Part shown: piece after piece, positions 40,239-49,420 of the stretch | Layout: the number at the start of each line of letters is the position of its first letter | How positions within the stretch are numbered: position 1 is the first letter of the stretch | Assembly: GCF_015704865.1 (NCBI RefSeq) | Contig: NZ_JADQTO010000022.1 | Span: 115,794 to 179,793 of the forward strand | Length of the DNA stretch: 64,000 bases | Source of the DNA: Actinoplanes aureus | Lineage (GTDB): Bacteria > Actinomycetota > Actinomycetes > Mycobacteriales > Micromonosporaceae | Direction of reading: 5' to 3' | The notes under the pieces: model-generated | Databases searched by the model: none | Seen by the model: only the letters and a program-made list of their open reading frames with translations | Told to the model about the DNA's origin: nothing | Position numbers and translations under genes: made by a program

Positions 40239-43139
40239 TCAGCGCTGGACTGTGCCACCGGACGGCACGGCCCGGATCCCGATCACCCCAAGGATGGTCA
40301 ACACGACACCGGTCCCGGTGATCCAGACGGGCAGCGCGGGCGGGATGCCGAGGAAGGTGACGATGCCCAGGATGCGGTGCAGACCCCAGGGCAGCAGCGC
40401 CATCTGGTCGTTCCAGGCGCTGAGCGCGCTCTCCAGCCCCACCGCCCAGATCAGCGCGCCGACGGCCAGCACGGTCGCGCCGGCCGCGAGCAGGACAGCG
40501 CCGCTCGCGCGGCGGCGTGACCAGGCATATCGCGCGCGCAGCACGGACGCGGTCGCCACGAAGAGCCAGGCAAAAGATGCAAAAGACACGATGACGTACG
40601 CCGTACGCGCGCCGGGATTGGTCCAGAACTGGAACCAGTAGTAGCCGGGGCCACGGATCGCCAGCACGGCGAGCAGCAGAACCGTCCGGAGCAGGGCGAC
40701 CCCGCCGATCACCGTGCACAGGGCGTACGGATCACGGCGACCCACGAGCAGCCGCGCCACCAGCGCGAAGACGGCCCAGGAGCCGAGCGTCACGAGCAGG
40801 TGCGCCGGAGCGGCGAACCAGGTGTGGATCTCACGGCTGAGCACCAGAACGGCGGCGGGCAGCAGGATCGCCACCCATCTCGCCGTCCGGGTCGGGTTCT
40901 CCGATGCCCGCCACGGCATGATCGCCGCGCGCCACAGGGCCCGGACCGGCCGCCACGGCACGACGATCGAGACGAGAAGCAGTCCGAGCAGGACACGCGC
41001 CAGGATGGCCATCGCCGGGTCCCGGTCGAACCGCTCCGACCCGAGATCCGCCGCCGTGAAGTTGTAGGCGGGCAGGTCCAGGTCACCGCCCCACTTGCGC
41101 ACATAGGTGTCGCGGGCCGTCCGGTACCCGGCCTCCGCGGCCGCCCACTGCTCGCGCGCCACGGCCGAACCGGTGTCGAGCCACTGCGCCCGCCGCAGGA
41201 ACATCGTGCGGTAGGCGCCGAGCGTGCCGTACAGGTCGCTCTGGTAGTCGAGGGTGTTGAGCAGCCGCGTCCGCAGCGCGGCATCGTGCCAGGTCGCGGG
41301 GTCGGTCGCGGCCACCGCCGCGCGCTGCTCGGCGGCGATGGCGGTGGCCTGCTCCCCCTCGGCGATCGTCTCGTCCAGGTGACCGCGGCTGATCGCGTAG
41401 ATGCTGCTCAGCACCGCGGAGTCACCCGTGACGATGTCCCACTCGAAGATCCACATCATCGGCGGCGGCTCGAGGCCGAGCGCCTTCACCGAGTAGTCCG
41501 CGTACGGCGCGAGGTAGAGCCCCTTGGTGATCGCCTCGCGTGACGAGGCGAACATCCGGCAGATCGCGGCCACCGTCGCCGGGTCGGACGAGAACGTCCG
41601 GCGTACCCAACCGGCGGTGATCTCGCCCGGATCGGCGTCCGGATCGCGGGCCAGCCGTCCCATCGCGTACGCGTTCAGGTCGTAGAGCTGCCAGAACCCG
41701 GTCCGCAGATACAACGTCCTCGGCCCGGCGCGCAGCGGGCCGCCGTCCTGCGTCCACAGCCAGACGCCCTCGATGCGCGGGTTCCGGGCAAGCAGTTGCC
41801 GGAGGGCGGACGCGTGCAGAGCCGTCAGGTCGTTGGGCAGCGAGCCGAAACCCTCGAACTCCCGCCGGCCCTGGAACTCGACGATCCGCCGCTGCCCGCC
41901 CACCGTCAGGGTGGTGTTGAGCGGCAGGTGACTGTAGAAGTCGCCGAGCGTGAACTTGGTCGAGACGATCAGACGCGGGTCGGTGAGATCGCCCAGCACC
42001 TCCTCGTACGATTCCGGGTTGGTGTGCAGGTCACCGACCGCCCCGACGCCGACCGTCCAGGTGCGGAAGATGATGTCCCGGTCGCTCTCCCCGGCCACCT
42101 CGAGAAATGCCCGCAGCATCGCCCGGACCTGGTCCGGCGTGGTCACCGCGATGCGGGAGAAGTAGTCCCAGCCCGGCGCCTGGTAGGCCGAGCCACCCTC
42201 GCCGATGCGGACCATCAGGCCGGAGGCGAACGGCATGCTCGCGAACAACTCGCGCAGCCCCGCCTGGTAGACCGCCCACTGATCGTCCTGCTTCTCCAGG
42301 TACGCCTCGAGCGGGCCGGACAGCGCCAGCATGTCGGTCATGAAATAGACGCGCATGCCCATGTCCGCCGCGTACCGGAAGACCGGTGCGAACGCCTGGA
42401 CCATCGCCCGCGCGCGAGCGATGTGCGGATCGCCGGGACGGTAGACGGCGTGACCGTCACCCACCTGCGCGAACGTGACGTACTCCAGGAAGCCCGGCAC
42501 GACCACACCGTTGTAGCCCTGCGCCACCGAGTGATCGATGAACTGCCGGAACTCGGCGGCCACCCGTTCCACCGCGGCCTGGTCGACCCACGGCGCCCGC
42601 GGCAGCAGCGTGCCGGTGACGATGTCCGAGTTGAGCGAGTAGTCAGTGCCGGTACGCCAGCCGGCCGCGTCGGCGTCGCGGCCGACCGAGCCCGCGTCGG
42701 TAAGCCGCAGGCCCAGTCTCGGTGTCACCGTGCCGGTGGTGACCGGCCGGCCCGACCGGATCTCGTCGGCCACCGCGTAGAGACCCGCGGCGGCGCCCGC
42801 CTCACCCGCCGCGGTCAGCGTGAGGCCGGTGGCGGTGCGGTCCAGCCGGTAGCCCTCGTCCCCGGTGTTCCCGTCCACGATCACCTTGAGGACACCTCGG
42901 GCGCTCCGCCCTGCGACCGCATCGGTGACCGCCCGCGCCGCGACGTCCAGCCGGTGCGTGTGGCGGTTCATCTCGACCGCGCCGACCGGGGCCGGGACCG
43001 CGGCCGGCTGCGGCGCCCGGCTGGACGGCTCGGCCATCACGCTCGCCGGCTGCCAGGACAGCCGCAGGGCGCTGCTCAGCCCGAACGCCACTCCGGCGCC
43101 CAGGGCCAGCAGCACCACCACGACCACGAAACGACGCAT
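40239..43139 (-). CDS. Membrane-anchored glycoside hydrolase-like protein
   Basis: 966 residues; ATG 43139, seven bases after the RraA stop. One N-terminal membrane segment (FVVVVVLLALGAGVAFGL), a GH20b/alpha-glucuronidase-type N-domain (about 50-145: GYRLDRTATGLTLTAAGEAG), a TIM-barrel-like region (about 150-640: GLRLTDAGS, YFMTDMLAL, GVWLWTQDGG), a helical region, then about seven membrane spans at the C-terminus (VSIVVPWRPVRALW, VLVLSREIHTWFAAP). It looks like a GH67/GH20-related enzyme held at the outer membrane face. Catalytic residues are not assigned; a glycan-sensing role is possible. Confidence 0.7.
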   Translation of the reverse strand: MRRFVVVVVLLALGAGVAFGLSSALRLSWQPASVMAEPSSRAPQPAAVPAPVGAVEMNRHTHRLDVAARAVTDAVAGRSARGVLKVIVDGNTGDEGYRLDRTATGLTLTAAGEAGAAAGLYAVADEIRSGRPVTTGTVTPRLGLRLTDAGSVGRDADAAGWRTGTDYSLNSDIVTGTLLPRAPWVDQAAVERVAAEFRQFIDHSVAQGYNGVVVPGFLEYVTFAQVGDGHAVYRPGDPHIARARAMVQAFAPVFRYAADMGMRVYFMTDMLALSGPLEAYLEKQDDQWAVYQAGLRELFASMPFASGLMVRIGEGGSAYQAPGWDYFSRIAVTTPDQVRAMLRAFLEVAGESDRDIIFRTWTVGVGAVGDLHTNPESYEEVLGDLTDPRLIVSTKFTLGDFYSHLPLNTTLTVGGQRRIVEFQGRREFEGFGSLPNDLTALHASALRQLLARNPRIEGVWLWTQDGGPLRAGPRTLYLRTGFWQLYDLNAYAMGRLARDPDADPGEITAGWVRRTFSSDPATVAAICRMFASSREAITKGLYLAPYADYSVKALGLEPPPMMWIFEWDIVTGDSAVLSSIYAISRGHLDETIAEGEQATAIAAEQRAAVAATDPATWHDAALRTRLLNTLDYQSDLYGTLGAYRTMFLRRAQWLDTGSAVAREQWAAAEAGYRTARDTYVRKWGGDLDLPAYNFTAADLGSERFDRDPAMAILARVLLGLLLVSIVVPWRPVRALWRAAIMPWRASENPTRTARWVAILLPAAVLVLSREIHTWFAAPAHLLVTLGSWAVFALVARLLVGRRDPYALCTVIGGVALLRTVLLLAVLAIRGPGYYWFQFWTNPGARTAYVIVSFASFAWLFVATASVLRARYAWSRRRASGAVLLAAGATVLAVGALIWAVGLESALSAWNDQMALLPWGLHRILGIVTFLGIPPALPVWITGTGVVLTILGVIGIRAVPSGGTVQR

Positions 43140-43146
43140 GGCTCTT

Positions 43147-43623
43147 CTAGCCCGTGGTGAGCGGGAGCACGACGACACCGTCATCGTCGCTGACGATGTG
43201 GGCGCCGGGAGTGAAGCGGCAACTGCCGAATTCCAGGACGACGTCGCGTTCGCCGGCGCCGGTCTTGGCGCTCTTGCGGGGGTTGGAGCCGAGGGCCTTG
43301 ATGCCGATCGGCAGCTCGCGCAACGCGGCCACGTCGCGCACCGCGCCGTTGATGATCACGCCGGCCCAGCCGTTGGTGACGGCGAGCCCGGCGATGATGT
43401 CGCCCATCAGGGCGCGATGCACCGACTCGCCGCCGTCGACCACCAGGACCCGGCCCTCGCCGGGCTCGCTCAGCACCGACTTGAGCAGGGCGTTGTCCTC
43501 GAAGCAGGAGACCGTGACGGCCGGGCCGTCGAACACGGCGACCCCGCCGTACTGGCGCAGCTGGGTGTCGCACGAGCCGAGGTTCTCGCCGTGCTCGTCG
43601 TACAGATCTGCGGTGCTGTTCAT
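43147..43623 (-). CDS. rraA: RraA-family protein (regulator of RNase E activity A-like)
   Basis: 158 residues, normal RraA length. Signature GGESVHRALMGDIIAGLAVT, NGWAGVIINGAVRDVAAL, LGSNPRKSAKTGAGERDV. Family members bind and inhibit RNase E; some instead are 4-hydroxy-4-methyl-2-oxoglutarate aldolases. Apparently co-transcribed with the membrane glycosidase seven bases downstream, an unexpected pairing. Confidence 0.88.
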   Translation of the reverse strand: MNSTADLYDEHGENLGSCDTQLRQYGGVAVFDGPAVTVSCFEDNALLKSVLSEPGEGRVLVVDGGESVHRALMGDIIAGLAVTNGWAGVIINGAVRDVAALRELPIGIKALGSNPRKSAKTGAGERDVVLEFGSCRFTPGAHIVSDDDGVVVLPLTTG

Positions 43624-43669
43624 TGTCTTCCTCCCGGCGCCGGCGATCTTGAGGCCGAACGCTACCGGT

Positions 43670-45409
43670 TCAGGCGTACATGAGGTGCAGGGTCATGCCG
43701 GCGTCGGCGTGCGGGAGGTTGTGGCAGTGGTTGGCCCACACCCCCGGATTGTCGGCGCGGAACGCCACCTCCCAGACCTCACCGGGCCGTACGTCGAAGG
43801 AGTCCATCCACAACGGGCTCCCGGTGGCCGGCCGCCCGTCACGGGACAGCACCAGCACATGGTGTCCGTGCAGGTGCCAGGGATGCACCACCAGCGACCG
43901 GTTGACGATGGTGAACTTGATGATCTCGCCACGGCGGACCACCTGCGGTGCGATGTCCGGGTCGGCGGCGCCGTTGACCGTGTGTGCGTAGCGCGGGAGC
44001 AGTCCGCGCAGGTCGAGGCCGCGATCGAGGACGAGGGCGAACTCCTGGTCGTGCCGGGACCACGGCATCGGCGCCGGGGTGCCGTAGCTGAGCGGGTCCA
44101 GGACCGGCCAACCGCTGGTCGGCGTGGACACCGGGCCGGTCGACCAGACCGCTCGGCCGTCGACGAACAGCGCCACCGGTGCGGCCGGGGCGGTGAACGC
44201 CAGGTCGTAGCGCCCGCCGGCCGGGATCAGCACGGCGGTGTCCGTCAGCGGCGCCGGGCCGCGCAGGTCCGCCCCGTCGATCGCGACCACCTGGAACGGG
44301 GTGCCGGCGAGGGCGTACCGGTGGGTGGTGCTGTCGGTGTTGATCAGCCGCAGGCGTACCGGCGTGCCGGCGCCGGCCGCTTGCTGCGCGGGCGCCGGTA
44401 GCGAATGGCCGGCCAGGGTGTGGACCGGCACGGTGACGTCGAGACCGGCCGCCGGCGACGGGTGCACCACGAGGACGCCGTAGAGCCCCATCCGGACTCC
44501 CAGGTCAGAAGCCGAATGCGTGTGATACCAGTAGGTCCCGGCCTGATCGGCGCGGAAGCGGTAGACGAACTCCTGCCCGGGCGCCACCGCCGCCTGGGTC
44601 ACGCCGGGCACGCCGTCCTGGCTGTTCGGGACGTCGTACCCGTGCCAGTGCAGCGTCACGCCACGCCCGATGTCGCGGTTGCGCAGCGTCACCTCCAGGA
44701 TGTCGCCGACGGTCGCCGTGAGCTGCGGGCCGGGGACCTGCCCGTTGAAGGTCCACGCCGCGACGTCACGGCCGCCGGCCCGCACGACGGCCGTTCCGGC
44801 CGTCAGGGTGAAACGCTTGGTCGGCTCGCCCACGGTGGGCACGTCGGGATGTTGATGAGTGTGGGGTACGCCCGGAGCGTCCCCCGGTGCGGCGGCCAGC
44901 CCGGTGCCCGCCACCAGGGCGGCGAGAGTCACCACGGCGGCCACCCGGGACACCCCGCGGGACGGCCGCGAACCGAGGAACCGCCACGTGACCGTGGTCG
45001 CCGCGGCCACCCCGGCGACCGCGAGCAGCGCGGCGCCCGCCGACACCGGATAGCCATGGAGGACCGTCACGAGCAGGGCGCTCGTCTGGGCGTACCCGGC
45101 GAAGAGCAGCCCGGCCGCGGCTTTGCGGATGTCGACCGGCCGCCGCAACAGCCACGGCGCCGCGACGAGCACCGCGGCGAGCGACAGCGGCGCCGCGATG
45201 ACCACCTTCTCCGCCGCGAACCACCAGCCGGCGCGGGCCAGCGCGATCGTGGTGATCACGCGGGCGAGGGTGGCCGCCAGCGCGGCGGCACCCACGGCCA
45301 GGGCAACCCTGCGGCGGCCGACAGCCGCCGCCGCGCCTCCGCCCAGCCATCCGGCAGCGGCGAGGACCGCGATGACGAGATCGACGGCGAGTAGCGATCC
45401 GGTGGTCAT
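43670..45409 (-). CDS. Multicopper oxidase with N-terminal multi-span membrane domain
   Basis: 579 residues. Four or five membrane segments (about 5-165), then a cupredoxin-type oxidase. All copper motifs are present: HWHG (type 2/3), HTH, HPWHLHGH, and HCHNLPHADAGM with the type 1 cysteine-His-Met set. Likely faces outside and oxidises copper(I), iron or phenolic substrates. Overlaps the DUF6220 gene by 4 bp. Fusion of a membrane domain to the oxidase is less common than a simple signal peptide. Confidence 0.88.
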   Translation of the reverse strand: MTTGSLLAVDLVIAVLAAAGWLGGGAAAAVGRRRVALAVGAAALAATLARVITTIALARAGWWFAAEKVVIAAPLSLAAVLVAAPWLLRRPVDIRKAAAGLLFAGYAQTSALLVTVLHGYPVSAGAALLAVAGVAAATTVTWRFLGSRPSRGVSRVAAVVTLAALVAGTGLAAAPGDAPGVPHTHQHPDVPTVGEPTKRFTLTAGTAVVRAGGRDVAAWTFNGQVPGPQLTATVGDILEVTLRNRDIGRGVTLHWHGYDVPNSQDGVPGVTQAAVAPGQEFVYRFRADQAGTYWYHTHSASDLGVRMGLYGVLVVHPSPAAGLDVTVPVHTLAGHSLPAPAQQAAGAGTPVRLRLINTDSTTHRYALAGTPFQVVAIDGADLRGPAPLTDTAVLIPAGGRYDLAFTAPAAPVALFVDGRAVWSTGPVSTPTSGWPVLDPLSYGTPAPMPWSRHDQEFALVLDRGLDLRGLLPRYAHTVNGAADPDIAPQVVRRGEIIKFTIVNRSLVVHPWHLHGHHVLVLSRDGRPATGSPLWMDSFDVRPGEVWEVAFRADNPGVWANHCHNLPHADAGMTLHLMYA

Positions 45410-45855
45410 GCCGCGCTCTCGCCCACCCGAGCGTCGTCCGGTACGGCCCCGGTCGCGTCGGCGAGCTCATGAGCCGCCCGCTGGACGCTGACCACGACGT
45501 GCACCGCGATGATCCCGTTGACCGCGTGCAGTCCGCCGACGATCAGGCCGAGCGGGGTGCTGGCGCCCGAGGCGTCGGTGAAGGCGTTCGCCAGCACCGC
45601 GATGAGCACCTGGAGAAGGACCAGGCCGAGCGGCAGGACCGTCAGGGCGACGACCCGGCCCGGCGCCCGCGCCAGCACCGCGCAGAGGATGGTGAGCAGG
45701 CTGAGCGCGGGGATCACCGCCATCCCGGTGATGCTGTGCAGCGTGTAGGAGCCGTCGCCGGCGGGTTTGGTGAACGCGCCCACGGCGGCGAACACGAATT
45801 GCAGTGCGAACGCGGCCAGCAGCACCCCGTTGACGATCACGAAGGCCTTGCGCAT
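45406..45855 (-). CDS. DUF6220-like four-span membrane protein
   Basis: 149 residues, four membrane segments (VIVNGVLLAAFALQFVFAAV; MAVIPALSLLTILCAVLA), with conserved-type histidines (LHSITGMAV, GLHAVNGIIAVHVV) that could bind haem or metal. Its stop overlaps the multicopper oxidase start, so the two probably work together; role unknown. Confidence 0.7.
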   Translation of the reverse strand: MRKAFVIVNGVLLAAFALQFVFAAVGAFTKPAGDGSYTLHSITGMAVIPALSLLTILCAVLARAPGRVVALTVLPLGLVLLQVLIAVLANAFTDASGASTPLGLIVGGLHAVNGIIAVHVVVSVQRAAHELADATGAVPDDARVGESAA

Positions 45856-45864
45856 GTCGGTCTC

Positions 45865-46854
45865 CTATCGGTGAGCCGGGTCGAGTGCCCGGGCTACGTG
45901 GCCGGTGGCCGTGATCGCGCCGTACGCGACCAGCCGGACGAGGTCCGCGTCCGCCGGATGCGACAGCCGCCAGAGGCCGACGTCACCCGGGCTGATCGCA
46001 CCGGGCGCGAACGCCGCCAGCAGCGCGATCCGGGCGCCGACCCGGTCGCTGCCGGGCAGGTCGCGGACCAGATCGGTGGCCCAGCCGGCCGGCTGGTCCG
46101 GGTGCCGCCCGTCCTCCCAGCGCACGGTCGCCATGACGGTCTGGCGGGCCGTCTCGCTGAGCAGGTCACCGCCGTGCGCGGCGACCTCCGTCAGGGCCGA
46201 GTACGCCACCCCGACCGGGCTGTCCCCGGCCCACCCGGGCGGCGGTGTGCTGCCGGCACCGAGGAGCCGGAGGCCGTGGCCCGGTTCCTTCGGCTCGCCG
46301 GCGACCCGGGCGTAGAACCGGCCGCCGACCGAGCGCACGGCGGGCAGGCGTTGCAGGCCGCCGGGCAGCAGGTCCGGGGCGAGCAGCGCCGACACCACCC
46401 GGTTGATGAAGTGGAAGGCCAGCAGGGTGCCGGTGAGCTGTGGGCCGTACCGGCTGGTCCACCCGGTGGCGCGCGGGTTGCGGCTGGCCGCGGCCCAGCG
46501 GGTGAGCTCGGCGTGACCGGGCCGCACCGGGGTGCCGCCACGGGCGACGCTCTCGGCCAGCTCGTGCTCGCCGAGAGCGTGCAGCAGCGTCGCGTGGGCG
46601 TCGACGCAGAACCGGCAGTGGTTGGCCCGGGACACCGCGGCCGCCACGACCTCGCGGTCCACCCGGCTGGTGTCGCCGGCGAGCAGGGCCTCCCGCATCA
46701 GCACCCAGGTCGCGGCCATCAGTTCCGGCACCACGGACAGCGCCTGAAAGGTGGGCGCCGGCCCGAGGAAGTCGTCCCGCAGCTGCCGGTAGACGTCGGC
46801 GGTGCGACCGGTCGCCGTCTTCACCGGAGCGGGATTGAAGAAGCGGTATGTCAT
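45865..46854 (-). CDS. Carboxymuconolactone decarboxylase (AhpD-like) family protein
   Basis: 329 residues, roughly double a single CMD domain. The redox pair is in HCRFCVDAHATLL (CxxC plus His) near residue 80, as in AhpD-type peroxidase adapters. The second half lacks a CxxC. Nine bases before the DUF6220 gene, so a three-gene operon with the multicopper oxidase is likely, fitting oxidative or copper stress. Divergent from the NarL-type kinase. Confidence 0.78.
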   Translation of the reverse strand: MTYRFFNPAPVKTATGRTADVYRQLRDDFLGPAPTFQALSVVPELMAATWVLMREALLAGDTSRVDREVVAAAVSRANHCRFCVDAHATLLHALGEHELAESVARGGTPVRPGHAELTRWAAASRNPRATGWTSRYGPQLTGTLLAFHFINRVVSALLAPDLLPGGLQRLPAVRSVGGRFYARVAGEPKEPGHGLRLLGAGSTPPPGWAGDSPVGVAYSALTEVAAHGGDLLSETARQTVMATVRWEDGRHPDQPAGWATDLVRDLPGSDRVGARIALLAAFAPGAISPGDVGLWRLSHPADADLVRLVAYGAITATGHVARALDPAHR

Positions 46855-46986
46855 GCGGTCGATGCTTGTCCCGGTGCGCCGGGGAAACGTCGTGCCGCCG
46901 CAGGCACTTCGGCGGGTGCTCATACCGCGTCCGCAGTACGCCGCGCCTACCGCGGGCGCGGGATGCCCCACGATCGGCCGCCGTCC

Positions 46987-46992
46987 TACAGT
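46987..46992 (+). promoter_or_regulatory. -10 element of a leaderless promoter (histidine kinase)
   Basis: TACAGT, six bases, then ATG 46999. Confidence 0.5.
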
Positions 46993-46998
46993 TCGCTC

Positions 46999-48129
46999 AT
47001 GCGTCCGGACCTGCCCTACGCCCTCGGCGGCTTCGCCCTCGGCGCCCTCCTGCTCGGCAACACGGCTCTGGCGCCGGACGCCGATCCGGTGGGTGCGCTC
47101 GACGTGGCCCTGATCCTGGTCATGGCGGTGGCCCTGGCGGTGTGCCGGCGCTACCCGGTGCCGGCCCTGCTCGCGGTGACCGTGGCCATGCTGGCCCTGC
47201 ACGTCCGGGTGCACGCCGGGGTGTCGGCCGCGTTCCCGGTGCTCGGCGCGGTCTACGTCGCCGCCTGGCGGGGGCACCGGCTCACCGCCGCGCTGGCCAG
47301 TGTGGTCTTCCTCGGCGGCTTCCTCGCCCGGGACGTCTCGGTCGCGCCGGCCGGCGAGCCCGGTCAGCAGATCCTGGAGCGCACCAGCCTGCTGCTGGGC
47401 TGGTTCGTGGCGGCCAACGTGGCCGGGCTGGTCGCACGGCAGCACCGGGCGTATCTGGCGCAGGTCGAACAACGGGCGGCCGACGCGGAACGCACCCGCG
47501 AGGAGATGGCGTTGCGCCGCGCCGGGGAGGAACGCCTGCGCATCGCCCGGGACCTGCACGACTCGCTGACCCACAGCATCTCGGTGATCAAGGTGCAGGC
47601 CGGGATCGCCGTGCACCTGGGCCGCAAGCAGGGCCGGGAGCCGTCCGCCGCGCTGCTGGCGATCCAGGAGGCCAGCAGCGCGGCCATGCGCGAGCTACGG
47701 GCGACGCTGGCGGTCCTGCGCTCACCCGTCGACGAGGACCGGGTCGGGCTGGCCCGGGTGGACGAACTCGTGGAGCGGACCCGGGCGGCCGGGGTGCCGG
47801 TGGACGTCACCGTCACCGGTCAGCCCCCGGCCCTGCCCGTCGAGGTGGACCAGGCCGGGTACCGGGTGGTCCAGGAGGCACTGACAAACGTCACCCGCCA
47901 CGCCGGCCCGGCCAGCGCCCAGGTCCACGTCGAGTACGCACCCTCCTCGCTGACCGTCGCGGTGACCGACGACGGCCGGGCCCCGGCGGCCGGGCCGGTG
48001 ACACCGGGGGTGGGTCTGAGCGGTATGCGGGAACGGGTCACCGGGCTGGGCGGCACGCTGCACGCGGACCGTGCCGACGGCGGTGGATTCACCGTACGGG
48101 CCACCTTCCCACTGGACGGCCCGGCATGA
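46999..48129 (+). CDS. NarL-type sensor histidine kinase
   Basis: 376 residues. Five or so membrane segments (residues 8-150), a short linker, HisKA_3 with the phosphorylated His in RIARDLHDSLTHS, and a HATPase with GVGLSGMRERV. Overlaps the response-regulator gene by 4 bp. Signal unknown; a divergent CMD/multicopper-oxidase operon is the obvious candidate target. Confidence 0.88.
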   Translation: MRPDLPYALGGFALGALLLGNTALAPDADPVGALDVALILVMAVALAVCRRYPVPALLAVTVAMLALHVRVHAGVSAAFPVLGAVYVAAWRGHRLTAALASVVFLGGFLARDVSVAPAGEPGQQILERTSLLLGWFVAANVAGLVARQHRAYLAQVEQRAADAERTREEMALRRAGEERLRIARDLHDSLTHSISVIKVQAGIAVHLGRKQGREPSAALLAIQEASSAAMRELRATLAVLRSPVDEDRVGLARVDELVERTRAAGVPVDVTVTGQPPALPVEVDQAGYRVVQEALTNVTRHAGPASAQVHVEYAPSSLTVAVTDDGRAPAAGPVTPGVGLSGMRERVTGLGGTLHADRADGGGFTVRATFPLDGPA

Positions 48130-48788
48130 TCCGGGTGCTGCTCGCCGACGACCAGGCCCTGATGCGCGCCGGGTTCCGGGCGCTGCTCGACGCCGAGGAC
48201 AACCTGGACGTGGTCGGTGAGGCCGCCGACGGTGCGGCCGCCGTACGACTGGCGCGGCAACTGCGCCCGGACGTCGTGCTGATGGACGTGCAGATGCCGG
48301 GACTCGACGGCATCGAAGCCACCCGGCGGATCAGCGCCGATCCCGGCCTCACCGATGTCCGCGTCCTGATCCTCACCAACTACGAGCTCGACGCGTACGT
48401 CTTCGCCGCCCTGCACGCGGGCGCCAGCGGTTTCCTGCTCAAGGACGCCGACCCGGCCGACCTGCTGCAGGCCGTCGCCGTCGTGGCCCGCGGCGACGCG
48501 CTGCTCGCCCCGACCGTCACGCGGACGCTGATCAGCGAGTTCGTGACCGCCGCGCCGCCGGGCGACCCGGTGGCCGGGCGTGAGGTGCTGACCGCCCGGG
48601 AACAGGAGATCGTCGAGCTGGTGGCCCGCGGGCTCAGCAACGACGAGATCGCCGGGCGCATGGTGATCAGCCCGCTGACCGCCAAGACGCACGTCAACCG
48701 GGCGATGATGAAGCTGCACTGCCGGGATCGGGCACAACTGGTGGTGTGGGCGTACGAGTCGGGTCTGATCGCACCGCGCCGCCGCTGA
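48126..48788 (+). CDS. NarL/LuxR-family response regulator
   Basis: 220 residues. Receiver domain with phospho-acceptor Asp in VVLMDVQMPGLDG and switch residues in LILTNYE, and a C-terminal LuxR helix-turn-helix (LTAREQEIVELVARGLSNDE, TAKTHVNRAMMKLH). Cognate partner of the kinase at 46999. Confidence 0.92.
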   Translation: MIRVLLADDQALMRAGFRALLDAEDNLDVVGEAADGAAAVRLARQLRPDVVLMDVQMPGLDGIEATRRISADPGLTDVRVLILTNYELDAYVFAALHAGASGFLLKDADPADLLQAVAVVARGDALLAPTVTRTLISEFVTAAPPGDPVAGREVLTAREQEIVELVARGLSNDEIAGRMVISPLTAKTHVNRAMMKLHCRDRAQLVVWAYESGLIAPRRR

Positions 48789-48797
48789 CCCGCGCCG

Positions 48798-49331
48798 CTA
48801 CGACCGGCGCCCGCGCCGCCACACCGCCACGGCGACCGCCGCGGCGGCCAGGACGGTCAGGCCCGCGCCGGCGGCGATCCACGACGAGCTCCCGGAGGAC
48901 TCCGCGGCCGGTCGCATGGCGACCGGCTCGGCCGGCACGGCAGACGCGGCCGGGGATGCCGGGGACGTCGTGGGCGGCATGAACGCCAGCTCGGCGACCC
49001 CGGTGCAGAGGCCGGTGGCGCCGTCGCGGGCGTTGACCCGGTAGCGCAGCCCGGTCCGGAACTCGTAACCGCAACTCGCCTCGCTGCGCCCCACCCGCAG
49101 CTTCAGCGGTGCCGTGCGGTCGGCGTCGCCCTTCTCCACCGACTCGATCGCGAGCCGCACCGACGTGTCCGTCACCTCGGTGACCCGGCCGACGACGATC
49201 AGCTCGGCGTGCTCGTCCTGCTCGGCGGGGCTCCAGGCGCAGCTACAGGCCCAGGCCGGATCGGCGGGTGAGGTGATCACGGCAAGGCCGACCACGGTGA
49301 AGACGAACAGCAGCGCGGCGCGAAGTCTCAT
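48798..49331 (-). CDS. Secreted, C-terminally anchored TIMP/NTR-like protein
   Basis: 177 residues. Signal peptide ends at AWA, so the mature protein begins CSC. A leading CxC is the hallmark of tissue inhibitors of metalloproteinases and related netrin-like domains, in which the free N-terminal Cys chelates the target's metal. Four cysteines in the mature domain (CSC, SCGYEF, GLCTG). A Pro/Ser/Ala linker, one membrane span and WRRGRRS follow. Metalloprotease inhibition is a hypothesis only. Confidence 0.7.
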   Translation of the reverse strand: MRLRAALLFVFTVVGLAVITSPADPAWACSCAWSPAEQDEHAELIVVGRVTEVTDTSVRLAIESVEKGDADRTAPLKLRVGRSEASCGYEFRTGLRYRVNARDGATGLCTGVAELAFMPPTTSPASPAASAVPAEPVAMRPAAESSGSSSWIAAGAGLTVLAAAAVAVAVWRRGRRS

Positions 49332-49408
49332 ACCACTACTGACGCGTGTCCGGCACCGGCGGTTCCCACCCGGAACCGGCGCCCGGGCGGCGGGCCGGAG
49401 CCGCGCAG

Positions 49409-49414
49409 TACGAT
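49409..49414 (+). promoter_or_regulatory. -10 element of a leaderless promoter (ileS)
   Basis: TACGAT, six bases, then ATG 49421. Leaves no room for a T-box leader in this gene. Confidence 0.5.
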
Positions 49415-49420
49415 CTGCCG

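Noticed and set aside
45469..46998. Plus-strand extension of the histidine kinase by 510 residues
   Set aside because: The extension is the antisense of the CMD and DUF6220 genes, has no recognisable domain, and the kinase has a clear -10 and ATG at 46999.
49332..49420. T-box riboswitch upstream of ileS
   Set aside because: Only 89 bp separate the genes and the -10 predicts transcription from the ATG itself; no T-box sequence was found.
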